DNA of 64,000 nt from Thuidium tamariscinum. Lineage: Eukaryota > Streptophyta > Bryopsida > Hypnales > Thuidiaceae. Under the pieces are notes generated by a model. That model had not been told where the DNA came from, searched no databases, and saw only the letters and a program-made list of their open reading frames with translations. The translations under genes were made by a program, and so were the position numbers. Shown here in pieces: positions 1 through 10,503 of this stretch (positions are counted from its first letter, which is position 1; the number at the start of each line of letters is the position of its first letter). The DNA is taken from assembly GCA_947034885.2 (NCBI GenBank), contig OX344749.2:28845501-28909500 (forward strand), read 5' to 3'.

Positions 1-910
1 GTCAAGTTCTTGGAAGATCAGATATTGGGGTTTTTCATGTGGAGATGTTGTGGTTTGGGTTTCTTGCTCTTCGTGATTTGCAATTTCGGTAGAATTTTAT
101 GTCTACTAGTGTCAAAATCTGCTGCCGCGTTCTGGTTGGCTGTAGAAGAGTGTGTAAGGGATTAAAGAATTTTAGAGATTGATACTTCACATTGGAGCTT
201 TCCTCTGACTACGCTCCAGTCAAGTTATCTGAAGCTGAAGTCATTTGAAGTTTTTTATGTTGATGTCAAGCTGCTGCAGTTGGTTCTTCTTCCGGACTTG
301 GTGGCCTGAGAGTGCACGGTTGAGCATTGTGGAGAATCAAACAGACACAGATGAAAGGGAGCAGAAAGCTGTATGCTTTATGACAACCTGTTTGACTGAA
401 GCTTAGTATCAAGCTTCATACGCTGGTGGGTGCTCCTTCCGCTTCTGCACTCTCTAACCGAGGGAGGGACCTTCTCTGCACACGATGGTGGAGGTGCCAG
501 GTGGTAATCACACCATCACCTGCACGCGTCTGACTCTGTTGGATGGAAGCCACATTTTTCTCCGCTCCAAATGGTTCAATACCAGCTTCTCTGTCACAGC
601 TATGGACTTCCCGCACTCCTGGTCATGCCACGGTATGTGTCTGTGTTTGATCCTGGCCTTCCAGTTTTGCTTTTCATTTTGGAACCTTCCCTTCGTAAGC
701 TGGCAGATTTGGTCAGTTAGGAACAATCCACCTATGCCCTTGGGATTGCAGCAGATATTGTGGGTGGTCTGAGTTTTGTCATGTGAGCGCTTGAGGAACT
801 GGAAATTTGGGAGATGCTCGTGTCAGCCTTATACTCACTGTGTATTATTGTTTGTGGGAACGTGTGTGTGCTTGGGCTGTGGGACGTGGAATTGTGAACA
901 AAAAACAGTG
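1..910 (+). other. 5' flank / probable 5'UTR of the DUF3444 gene
   Basis: No reading frame here looks like a conserved protein. The base composition is more balanced than the distal intergenic DNA, as expected of transcribed leader sequence or a 5'UTR intron. It runs directly into the first recognisable coding exon at 911. A transcription start cannot be placed from sequence alone. The short frame at 776-910 is in phase with the first exon and would only extend the protein if an upstream ATG were used. Confidence 0.4.
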
Positions 911-3900
911 ATGACGCAGGAGATACGGGAAATAGCGTCAATGTTGGGCATTAATTGCGAAGAATTTTTCTCCCAGGCACGTCTTTATCTGGGTGATGGT
1001 ATTTCGAACTCCCAGTATTCATTTGAGGCAATAGGTCGACGACCCAATGTTATGCGGGTACATATCTCTCATTCTATCTCCTGGGTCTTCATGAATTACC
1101 TTAGCTCAGGAAGCTCTTCACTTGCCTTCTTTTCTTGTAGTTCGTTTTATTTTCATTTTGCGAGGCTGTGAACGAGTAGCTTGGATACTAATTTGTGTCT
1201 GTCATTGCAGCTTTCTTGGACGACAGCTGACATGAGATATAACGAAGAACCAAGGGTGGCTCTTTTCCTTAAAGAAGATAGTAGCCCAATGGAAGTCGTA
1301 CCAGAGTTCCTGAATGTGCTAATGGACACGACTCTCATAGTGAAGGTACGTTGAGCTCACTCGTTGGCAACTTGGATTGACTTTGGATAAGGTAAGTAAG
1401 TTTTGGAGGTACAATGAACTCTCTATATATTTTCAAATGTAAAGGATGTAGGAGGCTATAAATGTAAAATCCGTTCGATGCACACTAAGAGAGATATTCA
1501 TGTGGGTAGACCAGAAATAGTGTGGGTGTCAGTGAACACGTCAATCACAATGGTGCGCATGCTATGTTGTACCCAGGATCTTCTGGCAAAGTGCAAGATC
1601 AACAAGAGCAAGAAGGCCCGCCAACTGGCGATGCGGTTTTCAGTATCACAAAAGGTCGGGAAGAGAAGTTCGTCTGAACAAGCACCCACCGTAGAAGGAA
1701 TGCATGGAGGATTGAACGGATTAGTCGTCAAATCCGAGTTTCAAAATAAAGCGCCGAAATTCAATTCATCAACAGCCAGCTATGAACCCGCTTCGGGGTT
1801 GAGTACTCCTACGCATCCGTCCAGCTTGACAACTCTGGATGGCAGAGTTCAGCAGCACGAACTCCGGACACCTGCCATGGAGAACTTACTATCACCAAGA
1901 CAGGTTTTGCAGTCAGTCTCTTCGACATCAAAGCTGATGAACCTAGGGCTGTACGATGCTGGGAGGCTCGTCTCAGAAGAGGAGACTACGCCTTGCTATG
2001 GCCATCAGACCCCGGCTTTCTCTTTCGACAGGCCAATTGGCTTGGGGAGTTACGTGGGAGTGGCCCATGGGCAGCTGAAATCCCTACCATCAGGGTATCA
2101 AGGCATCAGTGAGAATAAGAGAGAGCAGGCACAGGCGGACGCGCAGAGGTTGAGGCCCCCCAAACAGCGGGGTGAGGCCGTCCAAGTTCCAATGACTGAT
2201 GATCGCGATTATATTTTGGACAGAGTGGGGACTTCCCAGTTGCAGTTGCCTATGAAAGCGGGTGTGTACGACGGATTAAATCGCGTTCCACCGCCCAAAC
2301 ACTCCTCGGAATTTACAGCAGGGTTGTATGAGCACGGACTGTCGTCGTGGGCCCAACCCCGCACACCCAGCCGAACTATGACTGTTGACATTGATTCAAT
2401 GAGGAGGCCTACGTTTAACGATGTTGGTATGCCCCAAAATGTCCACAACACCCCGACTGGTGACAAGGCCGTCCTGTCACATGAATCCAGAAAGCTGGGT
2501 ATGGCGCCCTTTGGGGGCAGTGGTTGGATTAATCCTCGAAAGTCAAGCACTGGTGTGGAGAGCCGAAAGTTTGAGCTTTCTGGGTCGGAGAGACATGGTG
2601 CAAATCAGGAACGAGAAGGCGTCATCATGCTCAGTGATAGTGAAGAAGAGGACTACCACAATCTTGAAGTCGATCCTGGCATCTTGGACAATGAAGAGTC
2701 GCTGGACCGAAGGATGCCAAGAGCAATGGAAGGCTTGCCCGATGAACCCGAAAAAAAATATACAGTCAGGACTGGCCGCTTAAATGGCTCGACGCCTGAT
2801 CCTTGGCAAGGAAACATTGAGGAACCGAATATGAATGTGTCAATGGTGAAAGATGAGCAATGCCGATCGAGGCTGGAAGCTGAAGCGCAGGCCCCACTTG
2901 ACTGTGGAAGCAGGCCATGGAAGCGGAAGGATAGGGACGATGTCCATGAGGACAGAAGCAGGCCAGCGGGTGCAGCTGCTTGTATCAAGGCGGAGAGTGA
3001 GTGTCAAAGCGAACAGAATGCAGTTTGGCAGTCGGGGGATCATCGTTATGGGAAGCATCCCAACACTTTCGATTATCGAAGCAGGTAAATGCTTTTGTTC
3101 CTTCAAGTTTGCAATATTCGCTTGTGTCATCATCTTCACGATTTTCAAGATTCTAGATAATTCCTTGAGTCATTGGGATGTATCCAAGCTCCTCTAGCCG
3201 TTGTCTATGTGAAATAAGCCAAAGGGCTGCCAAAACTGTTTGTGCTACAGGCTCCACTGTTTGTTGTATCCAGTGTAGCATATTGATGACGTTTTTGGTT
3301 TTGAGAATGATTAGGGCACAGTGGAAACCAGCTTACCATACGGCTGATAATTGCAGTGAGAAGTTTGCAAGTTCTTTCAACCATGAAAACAGGTATGCCT
3401 TCAATATTTCCATTTTGCTAAACCCTCGAACGTCATAAGCAGCCTGTGGCCTGTTTTTTCAGTGTACTTTCAAAATCTTTAATGTTTGAGGGTTAATATA
3501 TCAATAGTGTTGAGATACTGGATGTTTCCTAGAGTCATCACGATGTGTTCAAGCTTCTATTGCTTGGTAGCCATTCTAAGGAAGGGTCTGCTAAGCAGAT
3601 CTCTAACTAAAAATTCTACAAGCATTGTGTAAAATGCGTAGTGTTCACAAAGTCATGTTGCTGTTGCAGCATGTATCAAATATGTACTGATGTCGTCATT
3701 GTTGGTGTTGAGGGTGGTCAGAGCACAGTGGAACACTTGGATATCTGAAGCTAAAACTGAAGTAACGTCTTGGGAGGCGCACATACAAATCGGAAACTCT
3801 ATGACAGGAGGATCAGGCCATGTTGGAAATCAACCTACAGAAGATGTGAGCCCACCATGTGATTCGAAACACCTACTCACGCCACTGTCATTGAAGAAGC

Positions 3901-5689
3901 TTGATAGGGATTTGGATGTAGTTGATTTTCCACCAACCGATTCTGAACATCTCCAATCACCAAGAGAGACTCTGAACGTCAACCTTTTTCCAAGTGAAGA
4001 GGACAGTTGTAGGGAGCGTCTGGAGACTTCAGATAGAGGTTGTGCTGAAAATGCAGAGAGAAGTCACACCAGAGAGTTGGGTAAGAGCAAGATAGGGGTT
4101 TCATCCGATGGTTCGAAGCTCAAGAAAGTAAAAGTGGAGGGAGAGTTCATTGAGGTAGGGAATGATGGTGATAGTGATAGTGTAGAAGAGCATGTATTTG
4201 AGCCCGGATTGCGTAACGATACCGAGGGAATCATGGGTGCTACTGAGTCAATTGCCGACCAGCTGAAATTCAAACAAATAGAGAAGTCTGAGTCCTTAAG
4301 GCCACTACATGGGCGAAAATTACCTGGTCGTAGGGGACGTCCTCCAGGCGCAAAAGCCCAGTTGCATTCCAACTTAACAAAATCTACGTCACAAGGTAAT
4401 AATTCATCTTGGGTCACTACGGATCCTTTCTTGTTCCTTTTGATGAGATTTGCGACCCTTTACCTTCTCTCCTTCCCCTCCTGTTTTTATTATTTGTGAG
4501 GTCTGATAGTCCCTAGTGTAACAGGTGCAAACACCTGCACTGACAGGACTACACAGTCGGTCAAAGATCCAAGAAAGACTACCTTGCAGCGGGTCTCACG
4601 TACATCAAGACCTTTAGGAAGACCCAAGGGGCACCATTCTGCAGATGTAGATGAAGAACAACAAAGGCCTGTTCCTGATTCTGATTACTATAACTTTGAT
4701 GCCGATCGTGTGAAGGAGAAAATTAAACCAAACGAGGTACAATCTTTGTCACCCATATACTCCTTTTCACCTTGGGCAACATGGTTCATCTATTCTATCC
4801 TGGTGGTAAGTTCTACAGTGCTCCTATCCATATGCCTTGAATCCTAGAGAAGTGCTAACTGTGACTTAGTTCTTATCTGACACTAATGGCCTGTTGATGT
4901 GGGTTCTTCTAGGTATGGGCGCTTTATCATGAAATTGATTTTATGCCACGTTCCTTGATTCGAGTCAAGGAAGTGAGCATGAATGATGCCTTTTGGGTGA
5001 AGGCAAGCTGGCTACAACCTTACTCTCCATCCAAGAAATATGATCGGCAAAAGGTTTGTCCCCTCTTCTTTTCTACGTTCATGAAAATATTCTGCATGTT
5101 CTTTCTTTGTGCCATTAAAATCTTTGTTCACTTGAACTAGTAAAGGCTTTCATGGAAAAGGTTTTGACAGAAGGTGTTGTGTGCATAGTTAATACAGGAA
5201 ACATTGAGTCCAAGGAGTTGTGGGGATTTTGAAGAACTCAAGGAGACGAGAATCTTTAATGTTGTAAATTACTTCTCCCACAAGATGGATTTCACACCGA
5301 AGCTTGACAATGTGATTCAAGTGTATCCTCGGAAAGGGGAGGTATGGGCTCTGCATAAGAGAGAAGATTTGAAACAAGGTCGTCCTGAGAAAGGAAAACA
5401 AGGGAAAGGATACGAGGATAACGGCAACTTCAGACTAGTGGTCATTCTATCAAATTGTGAAGAAGGGCTCGCATTGGATATTCTAGTATTAAGAAAGCGG
5501 ACAGGCTATCGAACGTTATGGGAACCAGGGTACCAGAAAGGCTCACTACCGATTGGAAGCATGGAGCGCTTTTCGCACAGGGTCCCGGCCTACAAGTTGA
5601 CTGAAGAGGATTACCCCGACTTAAATAAATCAGATATTTGGGACATTGATGCAGCTGCTGTACCAGAATGTCAAAGCAAAGTCACTTGA
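911..5689 (+). CDS. AT-hook and DUF3444 domain protein, eight exons
   Basis: Proposed exons are 911-1057, 1211-1345, 1577-3084, 3315-3392, 3722-4395, 4525-4736, 4913-5053 and 5198-5689. All junctions are GT-AG and the phases agree, giving 1128 residues. The C-terminal part, about 902-1120, matches DUF3444: YNFDADR, VWALYH, SWLQP, YPRKGEVWAL and RFSHRVPAY are visible. DUF3444 is known from plant DnaJ-like proteins, but no J domain is present. AT-hook cores RGRP (827-830) and GRPKG (879-883) suggest binding to AT-rich DNA. VIMLSDSEEED at 443-453 resembles a SUMO-interaction motif. The long third exon is otherwise disordered and rich in S, P and charged residues. I infer a nuclear chromatin-associated protein of unknown function. 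The exon-3 acceptor could instead be at 1489, also in phase. The 78-bp exon 4 is symmetric and may be skipped. Confidence 0.8.
3166..3770 (+). repeat. Tandem duplication spanning introns 3-4 and exons 4-5
   Basis: Sequence around 3166-3392 recurs, diverged, at about 3532-3770. Both copies hold GAGTCAT followed by GATGT and CAAGCT, a TTTTGAG/GTTGAG stretch, then an acceptor followed by GCACAGTGGAA. Exon 4 and the start of exon 5 therefore encode related peptides (RAQWKP and RAQWNT). Exon 4 is flanked by phase-2 boundaries, so it can be included or skipped without changing the frame. Confidence 0.65.
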
Positions 5690-5776
5690 TGAACTCCTCG
5701 CACACCTAGCACAGCACAGCCGGTGGACCCGAAGTGGGGGACACCAGCTTCATGTAATCTAACTGCACAGTTATGT

Positions 5777-6230
5777 TTTCCACGGCAGAACTATGATTTT
5801 GAAGATGCACGGTTGGATGATAACGAAAATTTCATAATTGATGCTTTTGCGAGATACTGTATGTGCAATTCTTTATCGCTTGCGATGGATGTACATTTCT
5901 CCATTCTCTATTGCTTCCGACATGTGTGCAAGTCTCTTTTCAAAACTTCCAAAATAGTCTTTGGTTTAAGTACTGGACTCGCTTCAGCTTAGAACTCACA
6001 AGTTGTCGATAGTGCACCAAGTGAGAGAAGAGTACGTCTTTGGCCTGACGACATCGACGGGCTTTGCTTGATTGCATGTGTGCGCTCGTTCAAATTGTGT
6101 TCTCGTCGGTTCGTCCAGGGTAGGAAAGCTCAAGATTCGGAGATAATTGCGCATAATATGTATCAGAGCCCCTCGTGGAGAGATTGCCCAGTTGTTATTA
6201 GGCTCTCAGTGTCGGTAGGTAATTGAAGTT
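5777..6230 (+). pseudogene. Remnant of a second DUF3444 unit
   Basis: DUF3444 proteins often carry two tandem domains. Just after the stop at 5687-5689, an acceptor-like AG precedes an open stretch reading YDFEDARLDDNENF then ARYC, which resembles the start of a DUF3444 domain (YDFDxxR, then WALY). A further open stretch at about 6020-6228 contains WPDDIDGL and RSFKL, similar to the next conserved block. The rest of the domain is not found, and the main gene stops before it. It may be decayed 3' sequence or rare alternative exons. Confidence 0.35.
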
Positions 6231-7074
6231 AGAGCTGCAATAAGCGTTGGAGAAGAAGGTGCAGCAATGACGACGGTGATCGTGATGTCAATCATTTTAA
6301 CGATGGCGGTGCTGAGGCAGAAGCCTGGCACGACTCGAACGCTTCGGAAACGTGAGTGCGCCTTGCTGGGCAGAAATCGGGACTCATGTGAATTAGGTGA
6401 CCTCCGTTGCCAAAAATGTTTCTGCTTGAGAGTAGAGACGTCTTGGGGTGCTGTGCATACCGCCGGGGATTCCCAATCAGAGTGTCGAACTATCCTTAAA
6501 CGCCACTTTCGTTATTTTGACAGTATTTCATTACTCTGGCACCTTTCAGAACGCATAGTCTGAAACATAAATCCCCATCTATCCTAACTTTTAGTCCTTC
6601 ATGTACATGTATGTCACAATTTTAGCACTGGAATCGTGCCAATTTAACGAACTTGACCATCGTTTCAATTGATCATGTGTGGAGGTCGCTGTGCAGATCA
6701 CTGGAGGCCAGGGCGAGTATCCGGAAGGGCTTGACCCGCTAGCATCCCAGGTATTCACTCTATGAGCAACTGAGCTGTGCAGTATGTTTTCAATTTTTGA
6801 GTCTCGAATCTAGAATGTGCTCAAGCGTCTGAAGACTAGAACTTTCACGTGAGTTTTGAGGTGGCTATTTGAGAATAAGCTCTATTATCTAGCTCCGGTC
6901 TAGAGATCAGGTTCTTTTGGGCTCTAGTTTTCGGTTGGGCACCTCCGAACTGATCGGGGTTCCTCAAACTTAGTCTGTACCACAATATGTTTGCCAATTC
7001 TGTGAGATTGTGCTACCCCTCATGGTTTGGGTTGCTGGACGTGAGTTTACTCTTGAAATCATATGAATACTCCC
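6231..7074. other. Intergenic, no supported gene
   Basis: A 98-codon frame starts at 6267 but has no recognisable domain. The same bases in another frame read an acidic stretch (NDDGDRDVNHFNDGG). Neither looks convincing. The segment probably includes the 3' end of the DUF3444 transcript. Confidence 0.4.
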
Positions 7075-7384
7075 AAGGTGGGTACACCTAGAATTGCACC
7101 TCACCTAAAAGTGCCACCTCACCTAAAAGTGCCATCTATAGTTGCTGTACATTTCTGAATTCCATTATGTACCTGTATGTACCTATTTGGTTGGAGCACT
7201 TTTAGAAAGACTTTGAACCTTAATAACTTTTGCATACTGTATCCAAATATGCACGTTCCAATCATTTTTTGGTGCATTGGAACGTGCTTTCACTTGCCAA
7301 GAAGACTATATGAAAATTTGATCAGACCAGTAATAGTTACTAGGCATAGTACCAAAAAGTGGCACTTTTAGGTGTACCCACCTT
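7075..7384. mobile_element. MITE-like element with AAGGTGGGTACACCTA termini
   Basis: The 310-bp segment starts AAGGTGGGTACACCTA and ends TAGGTGTACCCACCTT, a perfect inverted repeat. Next to the left arm, CACCTCACCTAAAAGTGCCA occurs nearly twice, and its reverse complement lies next to the right arm. There is no coding capacity. The target-site duplication is not clear, so the superfamily is not assigned. Confidence 0.7.
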
Positions 7385-8582
7385 ACATGCAAGTTAGAAG
7401 GCTCCGTCCAAATACGAGCATCCAAGACAGACAAATGGATCAACAGGGTCTGTAGATTTGAATGCATTAGGTCCTCCAACGATCGAAACAGATCAGCGAC
7501 TTTTGGAGATGAAGCAAATCTTGGTTTGAGTTCTTACTTTTTTTACGTGGGAATCTGTTGATGGGCTGGTGGTCATGATTAGATGGGTATGAATCTTAGG
7601 TTTGTTTCTTTGTCCATGCTTCGACCACTAGTTTGCTAGTTCAAAAATCTATAAATCGTAGACCCTACAGAGTGACGCGGGTAGCGTTGGTGATAGACCT
7701 GGAAGAATTGCTAGGCTAGTAATGCAGGTCATATTGCTTACGGTTCCGTCAAAGATGTGCGTCAAAGGAGACCCTTGAAGTCCAGTTCAGTTGCAAACCC
7801 CTGATTACAACTTTCGGAGTGGTTTTTTGAAGACCGTCACAAACCATAATCCCTGAAGAACGTACTAATTTAGAGGTTGTGGTAGCTTGGTATTAATTGT
7901 GCCATGCGTTTTAGAATTCGAAATTGAGCATCTACACAACTAATGGCGTTAATCTAAGCATTATGGCTATACTTGGTTTTTTGTGAAGTAGGTGGCAACA
8001 AGGTGATGGACCAGTCGGAGTATGACATCTCTGTGTACTCCACTGCGAGACACCCACAGCCAGGGCAACGGACCTTGTTGTAGTTTGAATCTTAGCTCTT
8101 CTTCGTTGGATTACTTTACAGGAGTTGATGTTCAGAGCAGAAACTGCAGCGGATTGGACTCAAACAGTGAGGTGGAGCATACGATTGAGGCTTAAAAAAA
8201 TTCAATGGAGTGAGCTTTGCTCGAACAGTGGTCTCAGATGGCAACGCGAAAATTAACCGGGAAATTTACGGTAGTCTTCGAGAAGTACCGATGTATGAGA
8301 GATGGTTAACTCCCTTTTCGTAGACCTAGTGACTTTCGGATTGGGTAAGAAATTGCAGAGGGCGGCGAGGCGGAAGTTTCTGCTACAAGAAGCATAAGCA
8401 TTATATGGTAAAGGTAAATTCAAGGAAGGTTACTCACTACAAGATCTAAAGTCTCCGTGGCCAGAGGCTCTGCTTCTCGAGAATCGTTACTCAAGGACCC
8501 TTTTTGGGGAGTGGCATGATATTGGATGACGGCAGGTTTGGCTTACTTTTTTTCTTAAGTGTGACATTGATCTGCGGAAGTG
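7385..8582. other. Intergenic / possible decayed 5' part of the kinase locus
   Basis: No open frame of note. Composition is nearer to genic than the AT-rich repeats, so earlier exons of the kinase pseudogene may lie here, but I could not recognise an N-lobe glycine loop or catalytic lysine. Confidence 0.3.
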
Positions 8583-9300
8583 ATTGATGTTGCCCTGGAC
8601 AAAAATTTCCTGCTCTTTGACTATAATGGATGGCTTCGAGTTGAAGAGCTCAGAACTTACTCGCGTAGACGTGCACACTCGGAATGCTTTTCTCCAGTTT
8701 TCAGTTATCGGTGTGCAGAAGACGTTATGTAGTATATTGCTGACGAGATGAGGTCTTCACGCTCTGCGGGTACTCTCCATAGAAACCTCAAATCATCCAA
8801 CATTCTGTGCACACGTGGAGACATTTGTAATCGTAGGGAGTTCCGGATGACCGTTACTGTGGCGGATTATGAAAGCTCCGTTTGGGTTTGGGGAACTAGT
8901 TTTCGGAGAGCACTTGAAATCTTGAAGCAGCTGAAGGAGCGCCAGGGAGGGATCGACTGCGGGCGTGAGGCTGATGTGTTCAGCTTCGCCATGACATGCG
9001 ATGTGGACTGGCCATATTCCATTTAAGGTATACAAGCATTATGATTATGATCATGTCCTCAAGGGAGCGAGACCGTCATTGCCAGATCATGTTCCTTCTT
9101 GGGCGAAGGATTTGATTCAGAGATGCTGATATCAGAATCCATCCGAGAGACCTTCCTTCCAAGCTATTACCAACGAGTTGGAGTCTAAATTTGTTTATCA
9201 TTTCATGTTCCCTTCTTCGGCAGCACCACCAGACCCTGTTTTAAATTGGAGAGATTCCGCGAGTGAACATCCCAAACGAGTTTCGAACGTAAGCCTCTTG
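8583..9300 (+). pseudogene. Protein kinase pseudogene (catalytic C-lobe)
   Basis: One frame from 8583 reads toward LHRNLKSSNIL, the kinase catalytic loop (HRDLKSSNIL) with the catalytic Asp changed to Asn. It continues through VTVADYESS (DFG lost), then ADVFSFAMTC of helix F. A second frame, shifted by one from about 9043, gives ARPSLPDHVPSWAKDLIQRC, a stop in place of the expected Trp (TGA, 9127-9129), then NPSERPSFQAI, the end of the kinase fold. Further disablements are TAG at 8730-8732 and TAA at 9024-9026. Part of the segment between helix F and helix G is missing. The parent is a plant TKL/RLK-type kinase. No active product is expected. Confidence 0.8.
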
Positions 9301-10149
9301 GGGATTCTTTACTTCTTGGGGTTTTTACAGCTCCCATTGCCAAGCAATCTTAATGTAATAGAAGTGAACCCAGATTGGGTTGGCGTTGGATGCAGGCTAC
9401 ATGGTTGCTACTTCCAGAGCTTCTTCATAACAAAGCACTGTGATGAGGTGATCATGTTTTCCAATTCACCTTCTTGTTGAATTTCAGGCCTGTGATAGTT
9501 TCCGAATACTCTTCTTCCTCTTTTTGTTAGTACGGGAGCCGATTGCATTACTATTGAATGTTATGGATTGAATTGTTTACTATCATATGGTAAGCAACCT
9601 TCATTGTGCTAATGAATTGTTCGGAGCAAAGTTCTGTGATCAGGCTGGATCACCTTTTAATTTGTCAGGGTTTCTGGGTTTAAGGTTGTATGTGAACTAT
9701 TATGAGCCTTCGTTAATGTCACAATCATGGTGCGTGATGATTCATGTGATAATATGGAGTTGTGACTATACCGTAACACATCGATCGTAGTAAGAGAAAG
9801 TGACATTATAGGCACATGTCAACTTTGGAAGCGACAAGGTTCTTGCAATTATTTCGTACTTGATTTGTGATTTGGCAGTTACTCTCACTTTTCAGTCAGT
9901 ACAATGTGTGTGAGACCCTTTCTGTGTTACATTTTTCCTCATACAAAAAAAACATTAAAAAAATTAACAATCCAAAAAGACTCATTCAATAGGAAATTTC
10001 AGATTTCACACTAAGTGTTCTAAAATTCAGATTTCAAGAAGTCTCCAAATTTTAGATTTCAAAGAGTTTTGAAAATTTCAGCACTCACCATATCCCAAAA
10101 GAAATTCAATGTGCAAGTTAAATGAAATGCCAGAAGTTGTGCATGCCAA
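9301..10149. other. Intergenic, nothing recognised
   Basis: AT-rich sequence. The 9178-9480 frame continues a few residues past the kinase homology and then loses any family resemblance. Near 9960-10080 there are short direct repeats of a TTTCAGATTTCA type. Confidence 0.4.
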
Positions 10150-10503
10150 GAAACTAAGGTAGAAGCACCCATTTATTTCAGTGTATCTATAGTTTGATGC
10201 TAGAGTTTCCTCCAAAGTGTCCCCAATAATACCTCGAAACTTTAGTTGTGGTTGATGGGCTTTGATTATTTTAGATTTTGGTGTGAGAATCAAGGCAGAT
10301 TTATTAGGAGTGCAGATTTAAGTGCTCTTTGTCCTACTTTGAAAATTCACAGAAATTAGATGTCCAAAAATTCTATTTTTTAATTTGAAAATTCATGATT
10401 TTCAATTGCCAATACTGCAAAAATATTCTTTGTAGGAAAAGGTGCCTCCAACTATGCTGAAACTACTAACATTGGCAATAATGGGTGCTTCTACCTTATA
10501 GTG
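10150..10503. repeat. Possible small inverted-repeat element
   Basis: AAGGTAGAAGCACCCA at 10156-10171 is the exact reverse complement of TGGGTGCTTCTACCTT at 10482-10497, about 310 bp apart. The interior has no coding capacity. Boundaries and target duplication are unclear. Confidence 0.4.
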
